In this document: positions 37,891 to 48,689 of the stretch, piece by piece
How the letters are laid out: the number at the start of each line of letters is the position of its first letter
How positions within the stretch are numbered: position 1 is the stretch's first letter
Origin: Dicaeum eximium
Taxonomy: Eukaryota; Chordata; Aves; Passeriformes; Dicaeidae
Assembly (NCBI GenBank): GCA_013396995.1
Contig: VWZP01002402.1
Location: forward strand, 273,704-337,703
Length of the DNA: 64,000 bases
Reading direction: 5' to 3'
The notes under the pieces: model-generated
The model's database searches: none
What the model was told of the DNA's origin: nothing
What the model saw: only the letters and a program-made list of their open reading frames with translations
Translations under genes and position numbers: made by a program

Positions 37891-39092
37891 CCCTAACTCC
37901 CTGTATGTTTCCTGGTTTCATTGTTGTTGGGAATGATTAACACATTGTGGAAGAGCTGCCTTTCAGGTAATGGTTAACGTTAACTTGGTAAAAATGAGAG
38001 TGTGGTCAGGGATTCACTTCCCAGAGCCCTGCTGAGCACGGTGCTGAGCTGCAGTACTGCTCACTCGCAGGGGCTGGGGTGGGGTCACACGTCCTCCTGA
38101 TGGCTGGGTCTGAAGTGTGGGCTGCTCTCTGTGCATTTGCAGGGCAGCCTTGGCAGCTGCTATTGGCCTTTCATCCGGGGCAGTTGGGGTATCCCTTGTT
38201 TGCCTGATAACTGTGGGGGTCTGTGGACAGAGAGGGGCAGGTCTTTGTGTAAGAGGACGTGGTCCTGGGTTACAATGAACTTTCAGGGTCTGTAGTCATT
38301 CATCTTTTGGGCCAACATCTGCTGCAACCCCACAGATGCCTAGGAACGATACTTTACTCTGCAATCATGTTTGTGTCTTGAGTGCAAAGAGCAGGATTTT
38401 TGGGTACCTTTGAAGCCAAAATTGGAGATTGTGAAAGTCTTTAACATTTTTCGAAGTAAAATGAAACACCCATGGCAGTGGCAGTGTAGCTGCAATGCTG
38501 GAGGGAGAGCTCAAGCTCACAATTTCCAAGGAGATAAACTGGACACGTGCCTCTTGCCAAGGCTGGCATCTAACAACTCTTTGCATTGCCCTTGGGGGCA
38601 CAGCTATCCCAAAGAACCTATCTCCTGTAGTCTTTTTAGAGGCCATGTGTTGATACAGGTTCGTGGAGATGGTGTGCCCTTCAGATGGCAACTTTTGGGA
38701 CTGAAGCTGATGGAATTTTTAGGCCAGAACCTTGGTTGCACAGCTGCCAGTGTCCACGTTGTCCTCCTTGTCCTCCCCTCAGCCCTTCCACAGTGCCCAT
38801 GGCCCACTCCTTCTCCTTGTAGCAGAGGGGAAGGAGGATCATGCCCCTGGGGAGAAGTGGAGCCCAACTGGTGGCTCCCCTTGCCCTGGGCAGGGTAAAT
38901 CCTGTGCCAGGATCATTTCCCCTTCCTGTCAGTGAAGACAGAGGGCTACTTATGCTGGAAAAGCAAAAGTAATGCTCTGTTCCATGCACTGCTTTCATTC
39001 CCATGAGCAAGTGTGATTTTTATTTGGGATGTTTCATAGGGCACTGGCGAACACATTTTATTGCAAGTCTTGGAGGCTTAATTTTACTGCTG

Positions 39093-39107
39093 TGTCACTA
39101 GGGGGAG
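39093..39107 (+). promoter_or_regulatory. weak CTCF-like site
   Basis: TGTCACTAGGGGGAG resembles the CTCF core CCACTAGGGGGC on the + strand, with mismatches at the first C and the last C. In a gene desert with distal enhancers a CTCF site would be plausible, but motif similarity alone is weak evidence. Confidence 0.25.
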
Positions 39108-40452
39108 ATTTTTGAAGGCACAAATGCATTTAAGTGCTTACTCTCTTTTGAAAGTCAACAGGAGTTACACATCTAAATGGCCTTTGTGTGTGAGGGAAAT
39201 ACTGTGAAATGGGTAGAGCCCACATATCTGTTGCAAGTGATAAAGAAAGCCAGTGGGTGAGGCTACACTGAACTGTTTTTTTGTGGATTTTTTTGGTCTT
39301 TTTTTGTTTTTTAAATTGCCTTCACATCCTTCATTTCTCACAGGCCGGGAATTGGTTTGTTACAAAGCATTGAGATACCTCATCTCCTCAGTCGAAATCC
39401 TCCTAGATAGTTTTGTGATAAGAAGACTGAGAAAATCCACACAAGGAACTTGTCTTTGTACAGATGATACCTGGCTGCTTTTCTGTCTAAAGTTATAGAG
39501 ATTCAAGAGCTGATGATGTCTTACAAAGGCTCCCTCTATCCGAGGGTCCCCTCAGAAAGGCGGGGGGAGATTTGCTTTGACCGGCTTTAAAGTCTGTGTA
39601 ATCTCTTGCAGAATGGCCTTTGCTTTCACAGCTCCTCATGTTGCACCATGTCCTGATTTCTACACTTGTATTTGTCAATGAAACATTGCCTGAGCTTGGG
39701 TGAACAGTTCTCAGTCTGAGTGAGGGCTGCTCACTTTGGGTATTTACCACTTTTTATTCTGTTGTGAAACTATCCCAGTGCACAGAATATTATCGATAGC
39801 ATCTGAGTGAGTGACTAAACTGTTCTGAATGGAAACACGAGGGAAGGTGAGGGATGCAAATGAATACTCCTGTGGGCCTGGAAGGCAAGAAGCACAGGGG
39901 AAACTCTGGGCTAATAAAAGGTTGTTTGTGCCAACCCTGGTGGAAAGGGTATGGACACAGCTGGAAGCAAAAGGCCTCTGCAATGTGCATGTTGTAAATG
40001 GTGCTTTAACTAGATCTGAACACCTATGCTGGGCACCTGTGGCCATCTGCATTTGCTGTTAGCAGTGCTCTTTAAATGCTGCTGTTTTCTATCAGAGGCA
40101 CAGGCGTAGAAAATGGACCTTTCTGTGTGGAATGAGCATGTCTACGGGCAGGCCACCATCCTTCGTATGTGTGCAAAATGGAGGTTAAAAAGGTTGCTGT
40201 CCTGTTGTGTCAGGAGTGGCAGACGTCACCTGGCTGGTCTCTGAAGGCTCTTGAGGAACTTCTGCCGATTGGTGAACTCATGTGTTCTGACAGTCTATTA
40301 CCTCCTTTGTTTTGACATATTTTCACTCTCCTCTTAATGTTTCCTGTTTTCATGAATCTTGCCCTTCTGCTGCATTTTCCTGTGTGTGTTTTTTTTCTCC
40401 CAGATGTTGTATGGCTGGCTATTTCAGTAACTCTTTGTGTACTACAGAACTG

Positions 40453-40470
40453 AAAAAAAAAAAAAAAAAA
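40453..40470. repeat. poly-A run, 18 bp
   Basis: An uninterrupted A homopolymer. It could be the tail of a retroposed RNA, but nothing upstream is recognisable as a source transcript. Confidence 0.9.
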
Positions 40471-42519
40471 GGCAAGTGGAAAAACCCCACATTGGAATGA
40501 TAGCGTATTTTCCGTGCGCGTGTCACACGCTGGCTGAAACATGTTCAGCTGATATGTTCAACATCTATCTAAAATACTGCTATACAAAGGGCTTGATTAT
40601 TGTATCCATTCAGGGTATGAGCTGGCATCTGCTATTTTGAAAAGCAAAAGGCTTTTTTAAAATAGCAACGATTTGCTGGCAATGATGGATTTAATATTTG
40701 TTCAGTGCTTGAACCTGTTTAGGCACAGGTTTGTTTGATATAGGTAGTTTAGGACTTATTAAATGGCCAAAATACACAGGTGTAGGGCAGGATGTTTGAA
40801 GATGCACACAGCAGCTCTTATTCTAACTTCTGAAAGTCAGGTTATCCATTAAGGTGCCTAACTATGTATTTCTATACTTGAAAATATCAGCCTGCCTCAT
40901 AAAGCTCAGCCATGCCAGCTCTTTGCTTACCAAAGTAATTATATCCAAGCAGATTTATCAGGGTCAGGTTCTCTTCCTCTATGGTGTGGTTTATAGGTGG
41001 TATATCCTAGTGCTAGTATGTAGTGACTGTGCCTGGAGCTGAAATGGGATGAGCTGCTTAGTTTTACATACCTGTAATGCTCATATTTGACAGCTCATTG
41101 CTGAAAACTTTGCAAAGGTAAGCACATATAAGCCTGGGTCCGAAGCTCCAGAGGGTTTGCCAATTTACCTCTGAGATTTAGTTGCCATGAATATGTGTCA
41201 AGTCAAATTTCACTTTGGAAAGGGATAACTAATGTAAAAACCAGGTTATTTGGAACTGACAGCAACTATCTTTGTCATAGTTCTGTCAGCCTTCCCCTCA
41301 GTTCTGCAAGTGAACATTTTCCGAGTAAATGTCCTTGAAGCATGTTTCTTCCTCCACTTCACTCACTTGATGGGTGGATGTCACTTGCTGAAGCACTTGT
41401 AGTGTCTACAAGTACACTTGGGAAGATTTTCTCCAAATCCCAACCGCTGGAGTAACCCTTTAACCACTACATACATGCTTGGAAAATGTCTGTGGTGAAT
41501 ACCCTATTGTTCTTCAAAAGACCCAGGGTGTGAAAAATGTGCTGCCTTTGAACAAGCTGAACAAGGTTGAGTCCATTGCTACTGGAGGACATTGTAAGGC
41601 TTGTGATGTTCTTACTGCCAACAAGATTCTCTGTGGGCAATGTATCCAAAGTTTGACCCATGGCTCTGCTACTTCCCAGTGTATCTGCTCCTGTTAAGAG
41701 GAACTGTGTCTGGCCTAACCTGTCTGCCACTTCAGTAGCTTGGTAATGTCCTCAACTGAATATGGGCATAAATGACCCCTTGCCACAGGAAAAGGTCCCA
41801 GAATTTCTTCTTAATCTTCTTCTCTGGTCACTACCTGGGCTGCCCAGGATGCTGAGGATCAGAGGAATTCAATCTATAAATGCAATTAAATTCTTCAAAG
41901 CAGAAGCTTTCCCTTCACATGTGTTGTTGGTTGATGGTGGCATTCAGTCCTTTGCCCATGGAGCTGGGAGCTGAATTCAAGCGAAGAGCCCTAAGCTGTG
42001 AGACAATGGTGACTTGTGACATGAAAGGCACTTCAGAGTGGCTTGCAGTGTGCCAAGCACAGAAGTGGAACACTTGGGACAAAGGATTTAAAGGTTTTTG
42101 ATTTAAACCATGTCACACATGGTTTTGGAGGATAATGACAGTCTCCCAAAATCTCTTGTTACACTTTTTTTGTATTTTGAAAATGCCACCTGACGCTGTC
42201 AAGTGATTGGGGTGCTGTCAAGCAGTCATCTGATCCCTTTGCTAGATGGTGGGCTTGTTGGATGAGTTAGGAAGTCCAGGAGTTTGGACCCTTGATGGCA
42301 GCAAAGTCTTCTTCTCTTTAACTGTATGTATAACATGTTTTCTATGCCCTCTTAAAAGACAATGGTACCTGGGATTTCTTTCAGATCCAGATGGAAAGCT
42401 TTTGTTAAAAGGAGTGGTAATGAGGCTTAGTAAGATTTGTTTTTTGTTAAGAAAAGATCATCTGGCGCTTGCTTTTGGAGCTGGTTGCTCATGAAGGTTT
42501 CTAATTCAGGGTCTTAATT

Positions 42520-42790
42520 TTTGTAAAGAGTGAATTACAAGAAGTCAGAAGAATGATGCGAAGAGCATTTAATAATGCACATTCACAAAGAAGTGGTGTA
42601 ACTACATTAATTAGGCAAGTCTTGCGTAAAGATGCAATGTAATTATATATTTGAGACAGTTAATTAGGGAGCTACTTGGAAATTTCAGTGAATATTAAGG
42701 TAATTATACATAAATACTATAACCATTAAGACTGCACCCATAATGAAAGCAATAACTAATTACATAAATAACAGCATACTTATGTTTTTA
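42520..42790. promoter_or_regulatory. candidate AT-rich conserved element
   Basis: Contains ACTACATTAATTAGGCAAG, GATGCAATGTAATTATATA, AGTTAATTAGGGAG, GGTAATTATACATAAAT and CTAATTACATAAATAAC. At least five TAATTA-type cores occur in 270 bp of non-repetitive DNA. Pure AT richness could account for part of this. Confidence 0.38.
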
Positions 42791-43399
42791 CATTACCAAT
42801 ACCTAACAATACTTCCTCTCTTTCCCTGCTCTCTTTGCCATGCAAATGGCAAAACTTCAGTTTTTGATTCAGATATTCTTGCAAATTGTTGAGGAAACAA
42901 TGAACTTTCCTCCTGTCCTCTTTCTCTAGAGAAGACTGGACAACAGGAGTTATGCACACCTAGCAGGGAGACAGTCAAGCATACTGCACAGGTCTGCAGG
43001 TTACCTGCTGAGTTTTGGTGAATTCTCTTGGATTTCACACAAGCCCAGGTCTGAGAAGTTTAATAAAGGAATTGTATAGCTGTAAGGAAAATGTTTTAGA
43101 CTGCTCAGGCAGCTTTGAGTGAATCAGTAGTGTGGGCTAGGTGAATGGCTGTCATAGGTGCCCTGCATTTCATGGAGTTGGGCCTGTAGGCAAATGCCAG
43201 ATCTTTACTAAAACATTTTCTACCATTTAGTTCTGTCAGGGTTTGGGGTATCTGTCTGCTGTCACCTTCATGTTCACCTAAGTCTACTGGCTTCCAGGGA
43301 CAAGTGTGTCAACACTCACTATGTTGTGCACATTGCTGTTGTTTTTCCAAGCTACCTCAACAAGGCTGTAACTCAGGCTCTTTAAACCCTTAAGAACTA

Positions 43400-43428
43400 C
43401 TCATATAAAGCTGAGAGCTTTATATGAG
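43400..43428. repeat. perfect 13-bp inverted repeat, 3-nt loop
   Basis: CTCATATAAAGCT, then GAG, then AGCTTTATATGAG: 13 of 13 bases pair. The flanks beyond it pair poorly, so the stem is too short for a microRNA precursor. It could be a cruciform or hairpin, or a pair of opposed TATAAAG words. Confidence 0.85.
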
Positions 43429-43539
43429 GGGTAGCCTTATTTACTCAGAAAATCAGAATTGTTGCTTCTTAACATACTTATTGAGTCAATAATAGTTTCT
43501 AGCAACTTTCACCTAAGGATCTAAAAGTTTCAGAATGGG

Positions 43540-43645
43540 TCTGTGACGTGTACTCATGTGTACTATCATGATGGAGACTTTACGAGCAGGGAAACTGAGG
43601 CACAAAGAGCTCAAAAGACTTACCCAATGTCGTAAAGGACATCCA
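43540..43645 (+). repeat. old MIR/CORE-SINE-like fragment
   Basis: GCAGGGAAACTGAGGCACAA then AGAGCTCAAAAGACTTACCCAA matches the GGGAAACTGAGGCACAGAGAGGTTAAGTGACTTGCCCAAGGTCA pattern of ancient amniote SINEs, followed by a degenerate GTCGTAAAGGACATCCAGAG. It is the best preserved of the four such fragments here. Confidence 0.68.
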
Positions 43646-43649
43646 GAGT

Positions 43650-44480
43650 CCCACTGTAATTCTCTCTGCTCTGTTTTAGTCAAAGTCATCCTCTCTCCTG
43701 ACAGAAGGATGTGGTTGGTACATGGTTTGAGGTCTGGTGGTGGGACTTCTTCCTCTCTTTGTTAATCTTGTCTGAATAATTAAATTGACCTGGTGAGACA
43801 GTGGAGTTCACAAAGGAATGTAATTTTCAGCCAGTTGTCCATATTACTATCCTTCCATTAGCATCACGAGTAGCAGACTGAAAAAGCCCGTAGCAGCATG
43901 GGCTCAGAGCATGTTTGCAATTTTGAAGTTACTGTCCTGCAGAACACAAGGTCATCACTAGAGAGGGGCTGGCACCTGGGATTTGCTGAGGCAAAGTTAA
44001 AGATTATTTAGGACAGCACAGTAAATTTTGCTATACTCTCATTGCACACTCCAGGGCAAGTAGCTGTGTGCAACTAAATGGTGTTTTCTTAGCTCAACAA
44101 CAGTAGCTAATGATACTTCCTGCCATAAACTTCAAAACATATCAAAGGCTGGTGGGACATTTCAACCTATTTTGATTCTAAATAAACAATGTCATAATTT
44201 TGAGATGGCAAATCCTTTCAATTTCTATGAATGATCTTATTGTTATGGGTTTACATAATGGCTCATGTTCCATGGCCGGTCAGTTCTTACATATTTTTTT
44301 GCACAAAGTAATGTCACGAAGTTTTTAAGCTCTCTGTTTCTAGCAGAGTGAGATTAGGGGCAGTTGACCTTTTTTGGCATTATAATACATGGACACTGAA
44401 CTTTGCATAGATCTGTTGGAAGAAAGATTAATTAACAAATGCTATAGCAGTAGATAACTACCAAAGATAAATTGTGCTAC
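43650..44480. other. intergenic, no recognised feature
   Basis: Ordinary AT-rich DNA between an old SINE fragment and an old CR1 relic. Parts may be decayed repeat. Confidence 0.45.
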
Positions 44481-44489
44481 ATTGCTGTG

Positions 44490-45525
44490 ATAGATTTCGC
44501 TGCGTTTGTGACCAAGGGAAATATAGTAGTTCTAGTTCATCAAGATTTCTGTAAAATGTTTAACACAGTGGTATATGGAAGAGAACAATTTGGGCTGGAA
44601 AAGATATGGCACAATACATGTAAAGAAATGGCTAAGGAAAGATTGCTGAAAACTGAGCCAAAAGAACTGCCAAGGGACAAGAGCAGTAACTAGCAAAGTT
44701 TATTAATGATCAGTCTTTTGACCTATCTGAACATTTTTATTTGTAGTCACAGCAGAAAATCTGTGCAAATACAAAGTCTATAAAGAGACAGAAAGCTGAG
44801 AGGCCTTGACAGTTCAGAGAAAGAGTGACCCTGACCACAGGAGAAATGGAAAACGGATAAAATGGAGTACTAATAAACCACAAGGTCATGCAGATGTTTT
44901 TTTGCTCTGAGCAGGAGGCTCATCAGCTGGAAGTAAGAGAGAAGTGTTTTGCTGAATCTCCCAATGACTGACAAATGCTGGAGCTCTACAGCAGCAGAGA
45001 AGGGAAGTATTGCCTGAGATGTTCTCCTGGATGTTGCATCAGGGGAAGCATATCCAGGAAACATGTGGGATTCCTGACTACTTTTGTACAAGGCACTGGG
45101 GACATCCAAAAAAAGACAGACTCCAGAAGAAGGGAAATTAAATTGAGATAGGAAGTGGGGGATAAAGGACTGTGTCTTTAGTTTAGCAAAACTAAAACTG
45201 AGTAGAGGTGTATTTCTCCATATAAATATAGTATCAGGTGAGAGAGAACTGGTTAAATTAAGGGTGTATTGAATGCCATAGGAACAATTGATAGGAGCCA
45301 ACTGAATAAGTGTTCTTTAGAAAAGGGATGAAAGTTTTAATAATGTGAAGTTTTGGAGCAGTTTTCCAATAGGAGTCACAGGGGCAAGAAAATTACTTGG
45401 TTTCAAGAAAAAACTTGAGAAATTTATCAATGAGATTGTGATGTTGTGATATCAATGAGATATGATGTGTCAGGCGTAGCAGGGGATGACCTGGGAGGAC
45501 TCTTCCAGTCCTATTTCCTATGTAA
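44490..45525 (+). mobile_element. ancient, decayed CR1-type LINE
   Basis: A short open frame at 44472-44693 has GNIVVLVHQDFCKMFNTV, a decayed version of the CR1 RT motif A pattern (VIYLDFCKAFDTV). The 3' part reads like an old amniote CR1. GATGAAAGTTTTAATAATGTGAAGTTTTGGAGCAG matches the FWNxLP-type segment. It is followed by a TTACTTGGTTTCAAGAAAAA block, a TTGAGAAATTTATCAATGAGAT block and TGACCTGGGAGGACTCTTCCAGTCC-like terminal sequence near 45486-45510. The spacing from RT motif to 3' end is about 1 kb, shorter than intact, so internal deletion is likely. It is much older than the other CR1 copies here. Confidence 0.6.
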
Positions 45526-45876
45526 AACTATTCAACAGAGCCCCTGGTCTCCAGAGTATTTTTTTTCTGTAAAAAGACTTCAATGGCAAGCTAGGGAAAA
45601 TGGCCTTTCCTTTGGATTCTTTGTTTGCCCTTATCTATACAGGAGACATAGATCTGATCAAAGTGCCAATGAATCTTGTGGTAGGTTGGATGCAGATCTC
45701 TATTGTCTGTGGGACAATACCTTTTAGAGGTCCTGCTCATTACTGGGGCCCAGCAACTTTCCATGACCTGACTTTTATGATCCCAGTTCATCTCTTAGCT
45801 AAATTCATCTGAAGCTGTTTCCTTGATTGCCCCTTCAATATTTTATAGGATTCTTACAGTTCTTGTATTCTTGTAA

Positions 45877-45881
45877 CCTTC
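45877..45881. repeat. left target-site duplication CCTTC
   Basis: CCTTC directly precedes the LTR and is repeated at 46447-46451 directly after it. Five bp suits an ERV insertion. The flanks continue with TG on both sides, so the duplication cannot be extended with certainty. Confidence 0.7.
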
Positions 45882-46446
45882 TGTAGTGGTTTAGTTCGCC
45901 AATTCTGAATTTCCCCAATTTCAATCAAATTGAAATTTTCCCAGCCAAATGCACCACTAAATGTGGTGGGTTTTCTCGTGCTGGTTAATCACCAGAGCAC
46001 TCTCCTGCTGTAAAATAGGATCAACTAGGAGAAAAGCAAAGCAGGCTCAAAACTTCAAGTGAAAGACAGTTTATTAACAGTAACTAAAAGAAAGAAAAAG
46101 GAAAAGAACAAAAAAAAAACCCACCAAAACCCCTCAGACCCTTCTCCTCCCTCCACAAGCCTTTCCTTCCCATTTGTCAATGTAAAGAAATAACACTCAA
46201 ACAATCCCAATCAGTCCATCATTTTTGAAATAGTCTTTTTCAATTCTCTCCCAGGGAGAGGAGTCCCTCTTGTTCGTGTTATGGAAAAGCTTCTCCACAA
46301 GAGGAAAGAAAAGTTCTCTTGTGTCTCNTGGGACACCCTGCCTGGAAAAAGAGAGCTCCTCCCTCTTCCTCCTGAATTTCCACCTGGGATTTCAAGTGAG
46401 CCGCCTACAAATTCTTACCATTTCCGGGTAAGCCTCAAACATGACA
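45882..46446 (-). mobile_element. solo ERV LTR, 565 bp
   Basis: On the minus strand the element begins TGTCATGTTTGAGG (46446 downward) and ends ACTAAACCACTACA at 45882, giving the required TG...CA termini. It is flanked by 5-bp direct repeats CCTTC. An AATAAA poly(A) signal lies on the minus strand at 46075-46070, about 190 bp before the LTR's 3' end, so U3-R-U5 order is consistent. A long purine/pyrimidine-biased run sits in U3 (46080-46165). No internal retroviral sequence or second LTR is present, so this is a solo LTR left by LTR-LTR recombination. The TGTCATG end resembles common passerine ERV LTRs (recalled). One ambiguous base (N) lies at 46328. Confidence 0.82.
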
Positions 46447-46451
46447 CCTTC
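46447..46451. repeat. right target-site duplication CCTTC
   Basis: The second copy of the 5-bp word, immediately after the LTR terminus. Confidence 0.7.
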
Positions 46452-46844
46452 TGAGGTCCTTCAAAGCAAGCAAAACAATCTTCTACCTTTCACAGTGCCA
46501 TCAGCTAGCCAAGCCCATGAGTAGATCCCTAATTCTCTGAGATAAGATCAATAGCCCATCACCCTCTGCTATCCTAAAAAGATCTGGCAACTGAAAGAAC
46601 TGCTAATAATGGATGATGACTGACAAAACTCTTAGGTGTGAAAGGAGATTTACCAGGAGCATGGTGTTCATGCACGGTGCTCATTGATTGACAGCCCCAA
46701 CAGGTTAGAGGTTACCCATGGAATACAGTCTTGATGGCCTAGGATGAAATGTTCCCCCTGACCCTTCTGTGAGCTGGTGATACAAAGCACTGGCTAACAT
46801 ATCATTAACTTGCGACACCACCATGACGGGATTAAGACCCAGAG

Positions 46845-47065
46845 GGCTTTATCTCTACCTTATTAATGGCAATTAAAAGCTGCGTGACAGTTTTAAAACT
46901 TGTTGATGTGAAGGAAGTTAGTGCCTGTCTTGTAGTGGCACAGTAAATAATTGTCTGGTTGCTTGGCTTTTCATAATCTGCCCATGCAGCTGTATATTAT
47001 CATTATTTTGCTGCAAATACAGCTTTTCGATTTATCAACAAAAGAGCAGGTAAGGCTCTATGTAA
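46845..47065. promoter_or_regulatory. candidate conserved non-coding element
   Basis: Non-repetitive and rich in AT cores and MEIS/SOX-like words: CTTATTAATGGCAATTAAAA, GCGTGACAGTTTT, GTAAATAATTGTCTGG, TATTATCATTATTTTGCTGC and GATTTATCAACAAAAG. It begins about 400 bp beyond the solo LTR. Enhancer-like by eye only. Confidence 0.42.
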
Positions 47066-47069
47066 ATAA

Positions 47070-48100
47070 TGATGAAGGACACTTCCAGGTTGGATTTTTT
47101 CCCATTTAGATTGCTGAGCATGAAAGAAGCAGAGGATTTTCAAAACTAATGGCAGTATCTGTTAGACCTGTTTTTCAAAGTCTAATTACCCCCCAAAAAT
47201 GTTAACCCCAATCTTAGTTACTGCAAGTTTCACCTAGCTAATTCATAGAGCAGGTATTCAAATCTCTCTCTGCCCTTATTTATATGGAAAGGGATATTTA
47301 TTCCTTCTTTTGTGTTTACCATTGATAGAGCTGTACTGATTTGTGGCAAGAAGTTTCATAGCTTTTGGCCCTCTGAATTCAAGGAAATGTGAGTACTTCC
47401 AGAGCAATATTATGAGTGCTGTGAACTAGAAATAGCTCTCTTATGTGGTGCTCCTGTTAAAATCTCAATCTAAATTGGAAAGAAAGGATCAAACCCAAAT
47501 ATGTGCTCTAAGTGGAAAGTCATGTTTCCCTCAAATATTTAGGGACTGTTCTTGTGCTCCTACATATCCTGATTAACTTCTCTGGTTGTGGCATCTCACT
47601 TTTCAGACTGTGTTTCTGAACCATCTTCCTCACTTTGATTTTTCTGTGTAGACGTGCATTAGGTGCTTTTTCATGAGAACTGGCTGTTGGGGTTTTTGGG
47701 GGATCTTATATGCTGTGAATCTTTCATGATCTTTTAGGAAGCATGGTCAGGTTTTTGCTTTCAAGAGCTAATCTCAACTCTGTGGAGTGACAGAGTGGCA
47801 AAAAGAGTCATCAATGCAGCTCCCAAAGAGACTTCTCCCCACTTGCTCCTCAGCAAGCACGAGGTCTGCCTTTCTCTGTATTTTTACTTCATTTTTTCCC
47901 GGCTGGAGAGTCTTTATGCATTTGGTGTTGCTCTTGATTGCTTTTGGACTAGAGAAAAGGACTAAGCTTTTGCCACTGCTGTAATTTCAGAGGTGTTGGT
48001 GTCTGGCTGAGCCACTCCAGCTTCAGGACTCCTGCCGGGTCCTGCCTTCTCCCAGCTCTCCAGAAGCTGTGGGACTGGGGGACGTCGCATGTCATTTTAG
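47070..48100. other. intergenic, no recognised feature
   Basis: Ordinary AT-rich sequence with a short GC-richer patch at 48000-48100 just before the next candidate element. Confidence 0.5.
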
Positions 48101-48114
48101 CCTCTTGCCACTCC

Positions 48115-48680
48115 AAGGCAGAGATTGCCTTACACTTGTAGTTTATACAGCCCCAAGCACAATGTCAGCATTACACATTAATTAATAATAGTGGCTTATA
48201 TTGCTAATCACTTAATTATAAATTATGTCTGCTGGTTATGCCTGCCATCACATATTACTTTGTAGTTACATAGATATACACATAGTGTATCTGGGCACTT
48301 GTAAATCAGCTTGGAGTTGTTCAATGATACAAAGGCTATGCCGGCGCATAAATCCGATGTAAACTGCTAATCATTTTTAAATGAAGACAAAGCAATCTGA
48401 GTTTTAAATCCATAATGCAGGAGAATTACAGTGCATGTGCCTGAAATTTAGGAAGAGAACTTGCTTTGCAGACGTTTCAATTGTAACCAAAATTCTGACG
48501 TTATGCGCATTACATGGTGTTTTACTGAAATCACACTCAGTGGCAGATTTGCATAAATGAATGTATTGTATTTTTTATAACTGTGAAAGCTTTAATTACC
48601 TAAACTCTAATTAGGCTTGCATTTTTTAGAAAACACAAGATATTAGCTTATTTTGTAGTTGGCTCAACTTTAATGTTTTC
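48115..48680. promoter_or_regulatory. candidate conserved non-coding element, strongest in window
   Basis: About 565 bp of non-repetitive sequence with no long open frame and unusually dense regulatory words. These are CATTAATTAATAATAG, CTTAATTATAAATTATG, CTAATCATTTTTAAATG, an exact POU octamer ATTTGCAT at 48547-48554, GCTTTAATTACC, CTCTAATTAGGC, and isolated CpG-containing words (GCCGGCGCATAAATCCGATG near 48340, TTATGCGCATTACATGG near 48500). CpG words retained in otherwise AT-rich DNA suggest constraint. Function and conservation are inferred. Confidence 0.48.
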
Positions 48681-48689
48681 CCACATTTG

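Larger units (their letters stand above)
36990..42510. other. intergenic, low-information stretch
   Basis: No gene recognised. It includes a 19-T run (37872-37890), an 18-A run (40453-40470) and a GC-richer part (38450-38930) with a 175-codon frame of no known family. A CTCF-like word lies at 39093-39107. A pair of short opposed open frames at 41467-41730 has no family resemblance. Confidence 0.5.

Noticed and set aside
38371..38898. 175-codon frame (+)
   Set aside because: No domain, overlapping opposite-strand frames and a GC-richer background.
41467..41730. Overlapping open frames on both strands
   Set aside because: Looked at as a possible retrocopy. No protein family could be recognised on either strand.
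43400..43428. MicroRNA precursor reading of the inverted repeat
   Set aside because: The stem is 13 bp with a 3-nt loop and does not extend into the flanks, so it is too short for a precursor.
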